Positions 39,201 through 45,273 of a stretch of DNA of 64,000 nucleotides are shown in pieces. The notes beneath the pieces are model-generated. The model had not been told where the DNA came from. It made no database searches and worked only from the letters and a program-made list of their open reading frames with translations. Every line of letters begins with the position of its first letter. The first letter of the stretch is position 1. Location of the stretch: IMG/VR virus record IMGVR_UViG_3300025127_000025, positions 1 to 64,000 of that record, one strand, 5' to 3'. Origin of the DNA: a virus. The position numbers were made by a program, and so were the translations under genes.

Positions 39201-41078
39201 GATGCTGGGCCACTCGTGCAGACAGAAGCATACAGCAGTGGCTGGCTATACGGTGGTGGTGCAGGGGACAGCGCTGCGACCAAGGCTCTCACCTATGTCG
39301 GTGTGATGGAGAGACAGACGAACTTCACAGGTATGCTCAATCAAGACCAAGAGGGCTGGCAGGTGAGGTACAGCGATGGTCGTAGGATGACCAGACCGTT
39401 CGGCACCCCTGTTCGTACAATACGCAACCCGACAGGCGTTGAGAGGGACTGGTGGGGAGATATCGAAGGAAAGGGCATTACAAGTCTCTCCATAGCCTCT
39501 CAGCACTATCTGGTGGATTGGTGGGGCAATGAGCGTGGAGAGGACGTAAGGCGCACTCCAGTGCGTGGATTCGGTATCAGGCCCTCATGGGACTGTGCGG
39601 ATGCATACGACATCGGCACCAATAGCGCTTACGCTAGAATATACAACAGTGGCAAACCACTCTTCAACCTCAAGGGAATCGCTGATTTGACGAATGGCAA
39701 CATCTCAGTCACCACCAATTACACCATACCGAGATTCGGGGGTGTGTTAAACAGCAAGAACAACAACAGCACCACCACGTTAGTTGATGTGTTCTCACCA
39801 GTTCACTCACTGCGCATAGGGGACATGGGTAACGGCAGGGGCGTCAGATACCCCACCGCATTCAACGAGAGCCTACTGACGGAGATATCGTCCCCTAACC
39901 ACAAAACAGGCATCGTCTTGAGTCACAACACCGCTGAACCGCTCTTCGGTGATGGTCTGTTACGCCCCCGTAACGATGTACTGCAAGCCGATGAGGTCAA
40001 AAGAGGCATAAGCGCTAAACTGGGAATAGACGACAATGGTCTGTTGAAATCCGAGGCAACTGTGAGTGACAGGGTCGAAGAGGTGTCAGGCACGACAGTC
40101 CACAAGGACCCGGTATCCAGAACGAGCCCGAGGATTGGAATCGATGCAGAGGTGGTTGAAGGTGTGGAGCAGAGCCATGTGGTAATCAACACCGAGGCCC
40201 ACAGCCTTCACACCGACAGAAACGTCGGTCAGAGGGTCGTGCTACAGGGCTCCATGCAAATAGAGGGCTCATTGACCGATGCCAACTACAACACCATGTC
40301 CTTCAGCAGGCAGACGGCAGGCTCAACCCTGAGCGCTGCTCACAAGTACTCCCACACCAATGCGTTCAGACCATACGGTGGCTCGTACATCATAGAGACC
40401 AAGAGTTACTCAGGGTTGTTCGATGACACTGGCTGGGGTGTTGCGTCTCTGACCGGTAGCAATGACACCAGCAACCCATACCAAGACGCCACCAATTACA
40501 CCTCTGACACTGTTAGGAACAATGAAGATGACAGAATCGTCAAGTTTGTCCTAAGACCAATCAGGGTGCTGGATGCAAATCACGTAGAGGTATACAGAAT
40601 ACACAACTCACTTCATAGCAACTCACCGCAATACAAGCAAAACTACCTACACGCCACATCCGGTGGTAAGTACGGTATCTTCACCTATGAGACGCCTAAC
40701 GGTAGAGCACCAACTGCCAACCTGTCATCGGGCAGAGCCGTGCCTGATACCAACGGCCCGTATCTACCTATATTCACGTTCGACTCGACAGGTGCGTTTG
40801 AGACCCCAACCTCGATGGGGCCTAAGTTACTAGGCTCTGAGGTCTCTGGTTTCAGCAATGCCCTTTCGACTGACGTGTCAAGACTCATCATCACGGAGAA
40901 CACCCTTCAGCATCACAGGTCCGATGCGCCTAGAAGGAGGGTGGAGAAGGAGACGGATGATGAAACGACAAGGAGCGACTTCACGGTAAAACCGAGGTTC
41001 AGTCAGTCCTTGCACAACAAAGGTCACAAGGGAGACGTGTCGTTCAACGTAACTGACCATAGCGGAGATGGTGCTTGA
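24288..41078 (+). CDS. 5596-aa giant tail/adhesion protein with LamG-type lectin domain
   Basis: A single uninterrupted frame of 16.8 kb, a quarter of the window. GTG 24288 is preceded by GGGGGAGA. Residues ~1-235 form a concanavalin-A-like (LamG) domain, with MFFNGITDSIVVP, GYITIEAWVIP, AVELYVNGAMVASK and HRTFIGGEGGRFRGTMEGIHL in order. The rest is beta-rich with many Asn, Ser, Thr and aromatic residues, few long helices, and His-rich stretches. Two copies of a ~45-residue module lie at residues ~1490 and ~2763. A ~600-bp AT-rich island lies at ~38020-38640. The last ~80 residues are charged. It follows the Dit-like gene and overlaps the hub gene by TGATG, so a huge central fibre or receptor-binding protein is the best guess. 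Enzymatic domains were not recognised. Confidence 0.8.
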   Translation: MTVITRKNHAMFFNGITDSIVVPEGAFSTLGEKTTQDTYDVRNILSPDAPLSYRSQGATSGAFNGYITIEAWVIPDCGGTIIEKEGQFRLSLGNVDTPGPAVFVAHLTGDQGDTTVTLTTANEESNRYEGTVYPHIEYQGVQDSYNRFVSGSDDATDLNRNHRPLIHVVAAVRPSAVELYVNGAMVASKSTKDKGLTLRSSSHRTFIGGEGGRFRGTMEGIHLSAAFSPTMVDGNGPYLDAETLLLYRFEEPISPIEGVFTFSSIANNSTTMDGVSVTISQISMSSTDATTLAKSLTGLSTVSGNYVFSKDSTGVHKYSSGDYKVLDYQSGSLSTHAISHTPYNLLINPDGIDPDTKAPNSKPPERVRLHSINVDTGNLLVSSIHLDFASSTNGMIPALHTRSTGVDNHFVVVSSDLLLDSATGNPYQPPHFTSQIIDRTGQMVIDESEFQNHGFVYSSAMATTSSDSNNPFAVTWPTTVDEAYQIGHSGRHTKNHVEGHCYLRMLPKSSEEIIDQRADGSADVIEIIYDEVQTGIHNRVSMNSVVDVYREFGNMEVVNVVDSSTVTVAFNSYNNTTSPPAGKRKLIAIGGPSFDYTPFALKGPIPPFQVYDSDDAQTHISDDIRKYHVKPSKESRVAILHVPRLTQLTPTLAPFVEIHYNAIDLTGASMSGTVQPLLMVEKTVPSSDTLVSGSEYVYDAIINSIASGHTLFAPGGYIDVDTEEINVGDELLYDHSLVGDTSEGFSSDDEVDESLTPANYTPRNNSDSIQNQTPGVILESTSTTGDHDSVFHRLYLNQVKNTKIMADKGSYDRLEPDVTPNSPAAGQFDTGTVTSATPIYEMYDVIDNFTVTGNNSADMRIILQPTDRRRSMLLSNVNISGVLNRVSILYMMSRAKVRSIDETVGEQGGIEGIRCVGVADSIVSRRIDFTGKGSPDSHIVKEIEPNAPVVTVSLGGPGQGAMDTRPVFQKSILAHESYSTRRSYSVTAHQLDVNWTSGAATLHVKPLNNESTDLASWGTYGFPRYGRIHLPDGSSAKYDSKTGSTFVFSAASASTLDFLSSDGTSHLAVGKLLNATGFMVGPTSGTSVTINGNFTVFSEADFGDESDLENGTTLNDRMHQSLNDVQHDYQLGTQYASTRAIAEIPLFSEQFFHDSIGPGNAFKIHVDATHTAHTYNPSPVGRRFKSENELADREAKSAFSIALQNREYLDSTFAVKWDAVNKRLYVNNINIFPDSTTSTATYKGVTTAYRYRKVHLANGEWSWYTSVNTSDGYLQLLDATYGQSPNFFESLAVGISVFINDAGIDSSLIPISSDEFTPSSDFENRDEYYHDAASVKTQGGNVDYGLRQYVSAVEFKAGPESNPHAPRVDVKRATGKVLTATVTRLTGVPEQAVTITLSEEDFAKFPDLGYDTLANAPSSVGDLGYEVQYDDNGTVYSYQYHGHIKTINSVATPKNSITLVFQTSGATYPLVDTGVLINRTALGGGSYAQGTTGAMIVDGVDATTIFTVGDLLFQSDGSSAGEITAVSSTAVTVGGGTTNGAFQDNEELKAAQGFPEGVKITLTSKRRSILGTSVTTEVSDGSQYYRELKNSLNITDVTVTAQSADSSSPFEITVDGASGKNVNDLHGTNVKKDDVLYYLEDTSTDKIRRIGVVSEVESADANGTQIINMTAATPVIPSNAKLAVWMGDYEERDAVLNATWLNPYSAGGFRDGDTVWANMSYNNPHAVEGLFAKSRGVYNESQVWNAFNGGAGELDTTNPRDSIPLENFMIGNTCLETARNYVQHVNRTVEENYLALGLTASQAPTVAFIDPYLSNDDHARVLLYDVAHDKEFIAFQDIHMQVQTSPDAVQIGWPKEVVEDGGSTRSRLHKVNAVYNGAGPSPWTTQIDVTNGFLSQNPYIRSTQQSKFIESAYAHDLSNRHTEDLLDSTTFDNQSVDFPTDGRSIAGARLYGKSHGHYVHTGYSYGGAVDGLRNGYSLTPRTNDSVSLHKIADPLHDFTRIPVDAVDSYTDSLIDLRKGTSNCTFRDPATFFDTPDGTRVIPAFLCLKGIRNTSLDLSSHEETRLQHLPQWKDMGFVRRLTIDLGEVAEKDGVVNTLSGAEEVVRMINQHAALNARLLSGSAHDPAPFWHTDNGDRGTHMGYIRAHIGREVQDLNGDVGFTVVLHSTVPGASGRNFCAWLDNSTGQTSYQPQFLVGHGGRWRNFWALPDEREGENMHPAPMPLDKNGRPFAPITTLQQYVTSIESGEDIRSVADFEDTSVMRAVSDSISGKNHNSINVESLDIKGSSSSLVRGLRTGPSALARVNFGGLVASGVPGFAPDAGSWGFGFNGESKFNNRYGTTSTSTYSSHVPTSQVSQDAVGTGQIYGLSLTDNLGRQNTLRYIYRTMGESFSNSNTSLPDTIEEEVCIFIDDRDVSQGGFTLGSAMSGSGDATGRMSFSAVSEVLGSWRGAKWRGVAAPNAATLVTAVLSSETLSITFVAPFDASFTDDKLGYLGFPKEDGIIQISDYDGAGNANVGLTLSYTHRSETVFYGVTGVSSLTSTSYLISSVLNQTTLVTDELLAAVTAAAINAGDEVNTLNGHTFDCTNMYAFDGKTFGEWGVSPNAIKIRAYNPNKRVKPLNLSYNASMFRDLGIQAAHLEFGEVEKVTRPTGTASYAFGTSRAVTDANIDASRNIDCGYVPYTVLQIRTIAKGPMGNTASPNLVDSKNVVLNTNKWSRGLKGMDYTRYSGDHILPSIDNPHSIYTTGFSTVSAVTVDGEFAEGHTGAIAIDGGNSNVFTVGDLIVDAADRVLGRVTATNTTSSFSIDELRVSIADTLNITRRKAIAETTKDWQSTVTLGANMFQFLIPACTDTTGSRIPSFGERKRIYLTDEKSIVAESKVGTNAATELSWDIDDSNNMPREITFEGNILSTHFDPEFNGLRSIGSVFSEPIVHFRGGKSSRDHSVPLFFGGGFSGVVLDVNDGTTNDYSSFYTHPYANGPTGVSGIQNASEISTSFAMLDTNAMFAFFPGAALCNQHRGSITPPVFNKQNILSPDLNRASSTYSSGVVKAKPVPMVLRFAHPTARYEDHVNSIDSKTTYLIFGPGQAFPFTNEAALDSESGTTNAKEPYPGRIITSGSTWASVPFKGGYSSLGNDQQLFPNSIENSRHSFLPPRKDYYSTTAGFHWRAMVNWESPAGYTMKEELKQVPEHGRHYGQQLNDDTPYDANDLTRVTPKMHTPTIGFGITMAADTVWHMDGGYHPGGSWLDNQLTFNPPHKGKSDSRVLSSNWERANQIHPTAFRVAGPLTDRILDYVGNGSEAVVSGDVDMEYIVVDATRCQNGEELATVLGAAINAFPGAGSLKALGGTHMPSMGNAMRQDRYGWRHLGTLDEYNDSSSTGNYIDSEFNDGDGTTFTQEYLEQLPTSGWLRAIKESNGAVAWVPYHSREVLNESSSNWKVRFYMAPNRIHGQSKAEDPQTWEDFIGGASADFAAVDDTYTLYVWSKAGTLRFNNENVSGRDHMTQVHFSGIADAVDRTRPIGAIGWHGERYSYLNSLKITKNTSGTGYAAGLGAYHPMLNFSPYGTAGTVMNTHSNVPVVAPMRNSPESTPTIDGIGIYVGTHVKKANFYTKYNLTTGSGGAYDTYTYAFTHTEDTTNDANQWNVPTNYIDNTPLPKELTLPQGLYTSAFLVVSYDSESSLVAKFDRDGITANGDWLQVIGQGTDPITYAGNTQWDERFHGQDRFIAPANAGPNVEALIVDSTTVPIVSNPASGGSSNWAATTFSGIGNYFHGDAGNNTAQSDELELKNAVPGLNKIGDLLFDLDHSVGSVLLESGDAERNTSADSYTVAHTNNWPSRYWMGDVNAFQMYENSAVHNFSVENVVWKRMDGGNLSLPAVNARGLGAVPWVTRVKSNAAILTGEKLYGNVRFSFETTNSAMMPVLQAQELSHPEFARKHPYKVGNVLDIPNEEVQFQSINVRDDSGQMHKIEGGSPLGTIIRGFRVPENRGVDGRAPALANSGKEPNLKVQLPDPNSIPGNIVVRSGYDPIQAYQNETMGTGGMHHPDLGSSVSTHLFDNSVSSPRQGPTYENHNWERINPVSFDSELGAWNNNSPLNTSYELHDRTLYFHVTKMGHSHSHRYPAVYTHAGGVENDVVSVTAWNSSTSVLTIDAVLDTDVFAAGFGTVQDTRKFLRVYNPTTDEGAVCSYTAQGSTSITVVGDVNFATFMAGQTVTDLKVVPSYYIPAGSNRFFAARRLRDHAEVSGNSPDMANTLYHVAGQTVGFDAYSKPVMTPMPYPRMGHHFVTPTMPMLPGHWAHPAYQSLYRRHLADFNSTTSFHDAGLFDKHTTAINKLSGVETSLGTSLEDNIKPLDSEINFSGVNAAPSLPSDIHGGAFTLMFETSVKYDGYGVLASSDGSSTTKAATVNKAGGHSIVLEAASEYTLGRHFPDPAEVGAYQIVIQPNLFNHQLVGYHNNSTTELTSQQINTVIGIKKDAGDSDDKGGLTLVLAKATNADVRGCEVFINEKILDVSNDPGSQFTNIPPLMSYNHIGAQLTESPAFTRRGFPYSKMFSNATPAHTLHIPWWSILHKNGIQYDGSAVSEATNFRKLTQYSPDDYYLFMRSTFGSVGSQLTINGYTSLYLDIYDKYRRSVSISPKCIVQSFNTSGTIVVDNANTFPIFPYYEQVVQYTAKNGTVYSKALASVDGNTAATVNIPKTLNLAAKSGLDGFWDNMFNGAILTLTYSYDTLPAGNIITDTSKSVFANILPDIIDGNQDTNSRFVPDAFLCMWHHNLGRPNTYFSDNTSRSWKGAPVNKAQYNSMPEHFETIHYHDFTHSISTGPFDFLIKRPNIDGGGTGIRDGQVTSGNSTHDAGGTNVMLSGFWPCGSRGGPHASKLDLYGMASASWNVHATSTSANFSSAVNLEWKDSDDDGSYAVSSGITTNTMATTRRRPYGHRNAVRQAYNRPRYDLYPPRALYEATASGSGQNTTNYDAGPLVQTEAYSSGWLYGGGAGDSAATKALTYVGVMERQTNFTGMLNQDQEGWQVRYSDGRRMTRPFGTPVRTIRNPTGVERDWWGDIEGKGITSLSIASQHYLVDWWGNERGEDVRRTPVRGFGIRPSWDCADAYDIGTNSAYARIYNSGKPLFNLKGIADLTNGNISVTTNYTIPRFGGVLNSKNNNSTTTLVDVFSPVHSLRIGDMGNGRGVRYPTAFNESLLTEISSPNHKTGIVLSHNTAEPLFGDGLLRPRNDVLQADEVKRGISAKLGIDDNGLLKSEATVSDRVEEVSGTTVHKDPVSRTSPRIGIDAEVVEGVEQSHVVINTEAHSLHTDRNVGQRVVLQGSMQIEGSLTDANYNTMSFSRQTAGSTLSAAHKYSHTNAFRPYGGSYIIETKSYSGLFDDTGWGVASLTGSNDTSNPYQDATNYTSDTVRNNEDDRIVKFVLRPIRVLDANHVEVYRIHNSLHSNSPQYKQNYLHATSGGKYGIFTYETPNGRAPTANLSSGRAVPDTNGPYLPIFTFDSTGAFETPTSMGPKLLGSEVSGFSNALSTDVSRLIITENTLQHHRSDAPRRRVEKETDDETTRSDFTVKPRFSQSLHNKGHKGDVSFNVTDHSGDGA
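28755..32720 (+). repeat. Two-copy module inside the giant tail protein
   Basis: Residues ~1490-1535 (28755-28892) and ~2763-2808 (32574-32711) share the pattern TGA-(I/M)-x-(I/V)-DG followed by FTVGDL and a strand ending in (I/V)TA. The DNA is diverged, so the duplication is old or the module came in twice. Similar FAVGD-type sequence recurs in the fibre protein at 46952. The interval covers both copies and everything between. Confidence 0.6.
38020..38640 (+). other. AT-rich island inside the giant tail gene
   Basis: About 620 bp in which third positions and synonymous choices shift strongly to A/T (ATA, TTA, AAT, TAT), while the flanks use mostly G/C-ending codons. The reading frame is continuous. 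It looks like a recently exchanged segment of the adhesion protein. Confidence 0.6.
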
Positions 41079-42508
41079 TGGGTTTGATACAGTCCTCGAA
41101 AGGGAGATTCGACAGCACTCTCACTGATGTCATGAATGACTTGAGGCAGCCTGTGTTTGTCGACAATGCCGTACACTATGCTAAGGTCCAACCCAAGAGC
41201 AATGCGAAGTCCCTTGTCACGATTGAGGCAGTCAATGCCGATAACTACGAGATTGCATCTGAGAGAACATACTCGTTCACAGAATCTGAGTCTACCATAT
41301 TGCTCACTCACACAGAGACGGACGGGCACACCCTGAGGTCCGATGTGTTCTCTAGCAAGGGCAAGAACAGCATCACCAAACTACTCTTCAGTGAGAATGA
41401 CCAGAAGAAGAGGATTCTCACAAGCACCACGACAAGCACAGCGTCTGGACTCAGAGCGGACATGCGTAACATGAAAGGAGTCACGCTCAGGGACTTAGGT
41501 TTCGATGATACGAGGGTTAGACTCGGTCAGGGCATTGACGTAGGCTTCCGCACCACCGACTTGGCAATTAGGGTAGGTGAGTCAATCACTGACTCCCTGA
41601 ACGCTGTAACGATAGGCTCCCCTACCACCGTGACAAAGATGGGGGCTAACAGACGTAAGAACAGCAATACGTTCTTGGCCGCTGACTTCAATGGTGTCAA
41701 CCTCGTGACAGCACTGAGGTACATATCCAGACACGACAACCGAGTGGTGAAACTAGACAGATTCGGCAATCTAAACTACGTGCCCTTCAATCATGCAGAT
41801 GTGACTAGGAGCGTAATCTACAATCTGAGATTCGGTAACAAGGACACAACACCGATTGAGAACGTCGAAAACAGAATCACTGTCAAGGGCATTCCGATAG
41901 CGGTTAATGAGGAACTGGTATTCACCATGGATGACAGAAGCAAGCAACAGGGCCTGAACGATGTCGATATCATAGAAAACACCAGACCCCTGTTCGACGC
42001 ATCAATCACGAACCTAACAAGAGCAAAGACAGTTGCAAGACAGATACTCAGAGCCAACTCGACCTTGAAGGGCAAGATAAGCAGCCAAGGGCACCCCAAT
42101 GCATGGGAGTTGAGACCCGGTGATGTCGTCGAGTACGAGGGACAGAGGTTGGCTGTATTAGAGTGCAGACACACCATAGACGGATTGAGCAACTTCACTT
42201 TCCTCAATGTGGAATCTGGTCTTGAGGGTGTCCTACAGAATATCAGGGAGGGTAGCATAACCGTCTCATCCCTAACCAACCCAGAGAAGTCAAATCAAAT
42301 CTCATCAGAGAACTTTTCTTTCTTCGATGCCATGGAGGTTATCATAACACCGACCGTCATAGTGTACACAACCAATGAGTCCGGATTCCTGATTGGCCGA
42401 AATAGCGATAGGGGGAGATTAGGTGGCAACAACAAAGTCATAGGCATGGCGAAAGATGAAGGAGTCACAATCACAGAAACGGAGGGAATAGAATATGCCA
42501 GCAAATGA
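41078..42508 (+). CDS. Tail hub (GpD/gp27-like) protein
   Basis: A 476-residue protein; ATG 41078 overlaps the giant gene's TGA. Features expected of a tail-hub protein are a first domain with YAKVQPKSNAKSLVTIEAVN, a central block NLVTALRYISRHDNRVVKLDRFG (~residues 209-231), and a later block LTRAKTVARQILRANSTLKG followed by WELRPGDVVEYEGQRLAVLE (~residues 310-370). Such proteins form the trimeric hub at the tail tip. It lies after the giant tail protein and before small and fibre genes, consistent with a baseplate. The C-terminal ~80 residues are extended. Confident of a tail-tip role, moderately so of the hub family. Confidence 0.68.
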   Translation: MGLIQSSKGRFDSTLTDVMNDLRQPVFVDNAVHYAKVQPKSNAKSLVTIEAVNADNYEIASERTYSFTESESTILLTHTETDGHTLRSDVFSSKGKNSITKLLFSENDQKKRILTSTTTSTASGLRADMRNMKGVTLRDLGFDDTRVRLGQGIDVGFRTTDLAIRVGESITDSLNAVTIGSPTTVTKMGANRRKNSNTFLAADFNGVNLVTALRYISRHDNRVVKLDRFGNLNYVPFNHADVTRSVIYNLRFGNKDTTPIENVENRITVKGIPIAVNEELVFTMDDRSKQQGLNDVDIIENTRPLFDASITNLTRAKTVARQILRANSTLKGKISSQGHPNAWELRPGDVVEYEGQRLAVLECRHTIDGLSNFTFLNVESGLEGVLQNIREGSITVSSLTNPEKSNQISSENFSFFDAMEVIITPTVIVYTTNESGFLIGRNSDRGRLGGNNKVIGMAKDEGVTITETEGIEYASK

Positions 42509-42839
42509 CCATCTAAAGAGACTGATGATAGAGACTATCGCTGACAACATCAACGAGATGGTCATAGGCTTTGACAGCACACCCGCTACTTCATCCGATG
42601 GCGCAGCAGGCAGACCCGCTGTAACGGTCACACCTACCGTTAGGATAATGGACAACTCCACTCTTCTAGTCGAGGGTTCACTACCGGTCTCTGAGAGTTT
42701 CAACGAGACGCTCAAAGAGGTGTTCATACAGTTGAGGGGCACGAGCGACTTTACACCAATCTCAAGACACGTATTCAGGCCTATTAAGAAGACAAGCACA
42801 AATGAAATTATATTCCAACTCGTAGTGGAGGTCAAGTGA
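42495..42839 (+). CDS. Small tail-tip or fibre-associated protein
   Basis: A 114-residue protein beginning MPANDHLKRL, preceded by GGAGGGAA and overlapping the hub gene by 14 bases. A helix (LKRLMIETIADNINEMVIGF) is followed by beta strands (VTVTPTVRIMDN, TLLVEGSLPVS, EVFIQLRG, EIIFQLVVEVK). It may connect the tail tip to fibres. No family is recognised. Confidence 0.65.
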   Translation: MPANDHLKRLMIETIADNINEMVIGFDSTPATSSDGAAGRPAVTVTPTVRIMDNSTLLVEGSLPVSESFNETLKEVFIQLRGTSDFTPISRHVFRPIKKTSTNEIIFQLVVEVK

Positions 42840-42843
42840 TAGC

Positions 42844-45258
42844 ATGGGTGAAAACGCAAAGTCTGGACATACGCAGGCTCTGACTGATGGCGATTATATC
42901 CTGTCACCCTCGATAACCAACCTCTTCGAGGGCGTGCACGGCAATGGCATACTGATGTACGAGGACACGGCAACTGGCGACAGTAACAGGAACGCGAAGA
43001 CAACCACACCGGGGTTAGTCACAGACAACGGCACCAACTCGATAATCGTGAGAGGTGGTTTCGCTGTCTTGGATGGGATGATTGTCCCATTTGGTAACAT
43101 CAACTCAGGTGCCACCACCACAATCACATTACAACAAAGCACCATAGAGGGTTCAACCAGCGCTCTCTCCAGCGGAGAGTCTTGCCTCCTAGTGGTATAT
43201 GTTTGCAGTAATGCGAACACCAATTACATTCAGATAGAGCAAGGTAGCGCAGTTAGTAGTGGGTTCCCCGTTACTCCTGAGAGTTTCCTCGGGGACACCA
43301 GCGGATTGAATGGCGGCCTAACCTTATCCTCCAAGCAGAGCACCGTGCTCGCAGTCGTAAAGTGCCAACACAATGGCAGCGCTGGAGACCTAAATCTAGA
43401 AGTCACCGAGGTCTTCGACATGCGCACCTTCATCCGGCCTTCACCAATCTACCTGAGTCCGATGACCAGTGGTTCCGTAGGCAATCAAAGCAACAGGATG
43501 GATTCTGCTGCGGACTTGGACGGCATGCACGGTGGTGGTGACGAGGTAGGTGGATTCTCCTCCTCCAACTTCGGTGCGTTATGGCAGTCATACAGTTTCG
43601 GCACTGACGGCACTGACGGAGACCACGTTCTCTACTTCAGCGGCAAGCAAGGCGGTAGCAGGAGGACTCACAGGCTAGGACCCAACAAAATCAGCGTGTT
43701 GAACACCGCACAGACAGTCAGGTTCGATGGCCCCAACATCTTCAACGCCACACCTGCGAGTGGTGACATCAACATCACCCCCTCAGGAACGTTCCCACCA
43801 AGTCACATGATTATCGTGAATAACGCACAGTCGAGCACTCACAAAGTAATCTTCGACCCCACTGGCTTGAGTAACGGCGGTGCTACTGCTGGTGACGTTG
43901 GACCGAGTTCCAGCGCCATATTCGTGTATACTGGCTCTGCATGGGTGAAGGTATTCGCCTCATCCACAACGACCTCAACGGCAAGTGGTTCAGCGGGGGC
44001 GATACAACTGAGTGACGGTAGTGCCGCTTTCACCAATGACACAGACCTAACTTTCTCAGGGGGCAACACGCTCAACACCGTCAATCTCACTATGACCGGG
44101 CTTCTCAGTGGCCCCAGTGGTGTTTCCTTCAAAGCCGGAGAAACAAGCAATCCTGCTTCATCAGGTCCAGACGCTAGAACCCTGTGGTATGACGATGGCA
44201 ACGACGTTCTCAAGTTCAATGCAACAGCCATACAAATGTCAAATGCAAACGCTCAATTTAGCCTTAATGACCTATCGGCAGGGACAATAAACGTAGCAGC
44301 GGACTCCATAGTCTTCATAGATGCGGATGACAATTCCTCCAAGAAGGACACAGTTGCGGATTTGGCTACAGCGATGGCTGGTACAGGAATCTCTGCTTCT
44401 AGCGGTGCACTGAATCTAGACGCAAATCAAGCAGGAATCACAAGCATCGGACCTGCTGGTAATTTAACCGTCAATCAGGATTTGATTGTGACAGGAACAT
44501 TAACTGTCAACGGTGCAACGACAACTGTCAATTCTACCACCCTTACAATTGATGACAAACTCATCGAACTCGCACACTCTCCTAGTGGTTCTGAGGGTAA
44601 CGATGCAGCAGTTGATGGTGGTGGAATCATCCTCAAGTCATCCGACAGCGATAAGAGCATAGTATTCACCGATAGCACGGACTCGTGGACATTCAACCAG
44701 CATCTTTTCCCAAGCGCTGACAGTAGCAAAAACTTCGGTAGTGATACGGTCAGATGGGCAACTGGGTTCTTGGATACGGTCAACACTGCTGATTTGGTAG
44801 TGGATACCAGCCTTATCAAGACTGACTCGACCAACAACTTCGTTGGTATCAACCAAGCGACACCACTAGCAGACCTACACCTCAATAAGGTCGGCTTCGG
44901 GTCGCCTGCTAGTGATAATACAGATAACTCCTCAACCAGCACTGCTCTAACCATAGACTTGTTTAACGCTAGGGAATTTAGGGCCTCTAAGTTATTAGTC
45001 TCAGTTGAGAATAATACACATTCAATATTTGAAACCGCTGAAATGGTCGTTACTCACAATGGCGCTAGTAATGCAGATGCAACTGCTGCTTTCCTCAGCA
45101 CATATGGTATAGTAACTAGTGATACCACACAACAAGGAACGTATCAAGTTGGGCTCACTGGCTCCGGTGCTACGCAAAAAGTTCAATTGCAGGTTACCCC
45201 TACGGATGATGGAGACGACGTAACAGTCCGCGTAACATGGCAGGCTTTAGAGATATAG
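42844..45258 (+). CDS. Tail fibre protein 1
   Basis: An 804-residue, Gly/Ser/Thr/Asp-rich fibre. The N-terminal ~230 residues (with ALTDGDYILSPSITNLFEG and GFAVLDGMIVPFG) probably form the attachment and shoulder domain. The shaft holds motifs common in marine phage fibres, notably GTLTVNGATTTVNSTTL followed by DDKLIELA (around 44500-44575). The last ~100 residues, AREFRASKLLVSVENN to VRVTWQAL, form a beta-rich knob similar in layout to the end of fibre protein 3. It is the first of a series of fibre genes and probably one of several receptor-binding proteins. Confidence 0.78.
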   Translation: MGENAKSGHTQALTDGDYILSPSITNLFEGVHGNGILMYEDTATGDSNRNAKTTTPGLVTDNGTNSIIVRGGFAVLDGMIVPFGNINSGATTTITLQQSTIEGSTSALSSGESCLLVVYVCSNANTNYIQIEQGSAVSSGFPVTPESFLGDTSGLNGGLTLSSKQSTVLAVVKCQHNGSAGDLNLEVTEVFDMRTFIRPSPIYLSPMTSGSVGNQSNRMDSAADLDGMHGGGDEVGGFSSSNFGALWQSYSFGTDGTDGDHVLYFSGKQGGSRRTHRLGPNKISVLNTAQTVRFDGPNIFNATPASGDINITPSGTFPPSHMIIVNNAQSSTHKVIFDPTGLSNGGATAGDVGPSSSAIFVYTGSAWVKVFASSTTTSTASGSAGAIQLSDGSAAFTNDTDLTFSGGNTLNTVNLTMTGLLSGPSGVSFKAGETSNPASSGPDARTLWYDDGNDVLKFNATAIQMSNANAQFSLNDLSAGTINVAADSIVFIDADDNSSKKDTVADLATAMAGTGISASSGALNLDANQAGITSIGPAGNLTVNQDLIVTGTLTVNGATTTVNSTTLTIDDKLIELAHSPSGSEGNDAAVDGGGIILKSSDSDKSIVFTDSTDSWTFNQHLFPSADSSKNFGSDTVRWATGFLDTVNTADLVVDTSLIKTDSTNNFVGINQATPLADLHLNKVGFGSPASDNTDNSSTSTALTIDLFNAREFRASKLLVSVENNTHSIFETAEMVVTHNGASNADATAAFLSTYGIVTSDTTQQGTYQVGLTGSGATQKVQLQVTPTDDGDDVTVRVTWQALEI

Positions 45259-45273
45259 AATAGGTGAAAAAAA

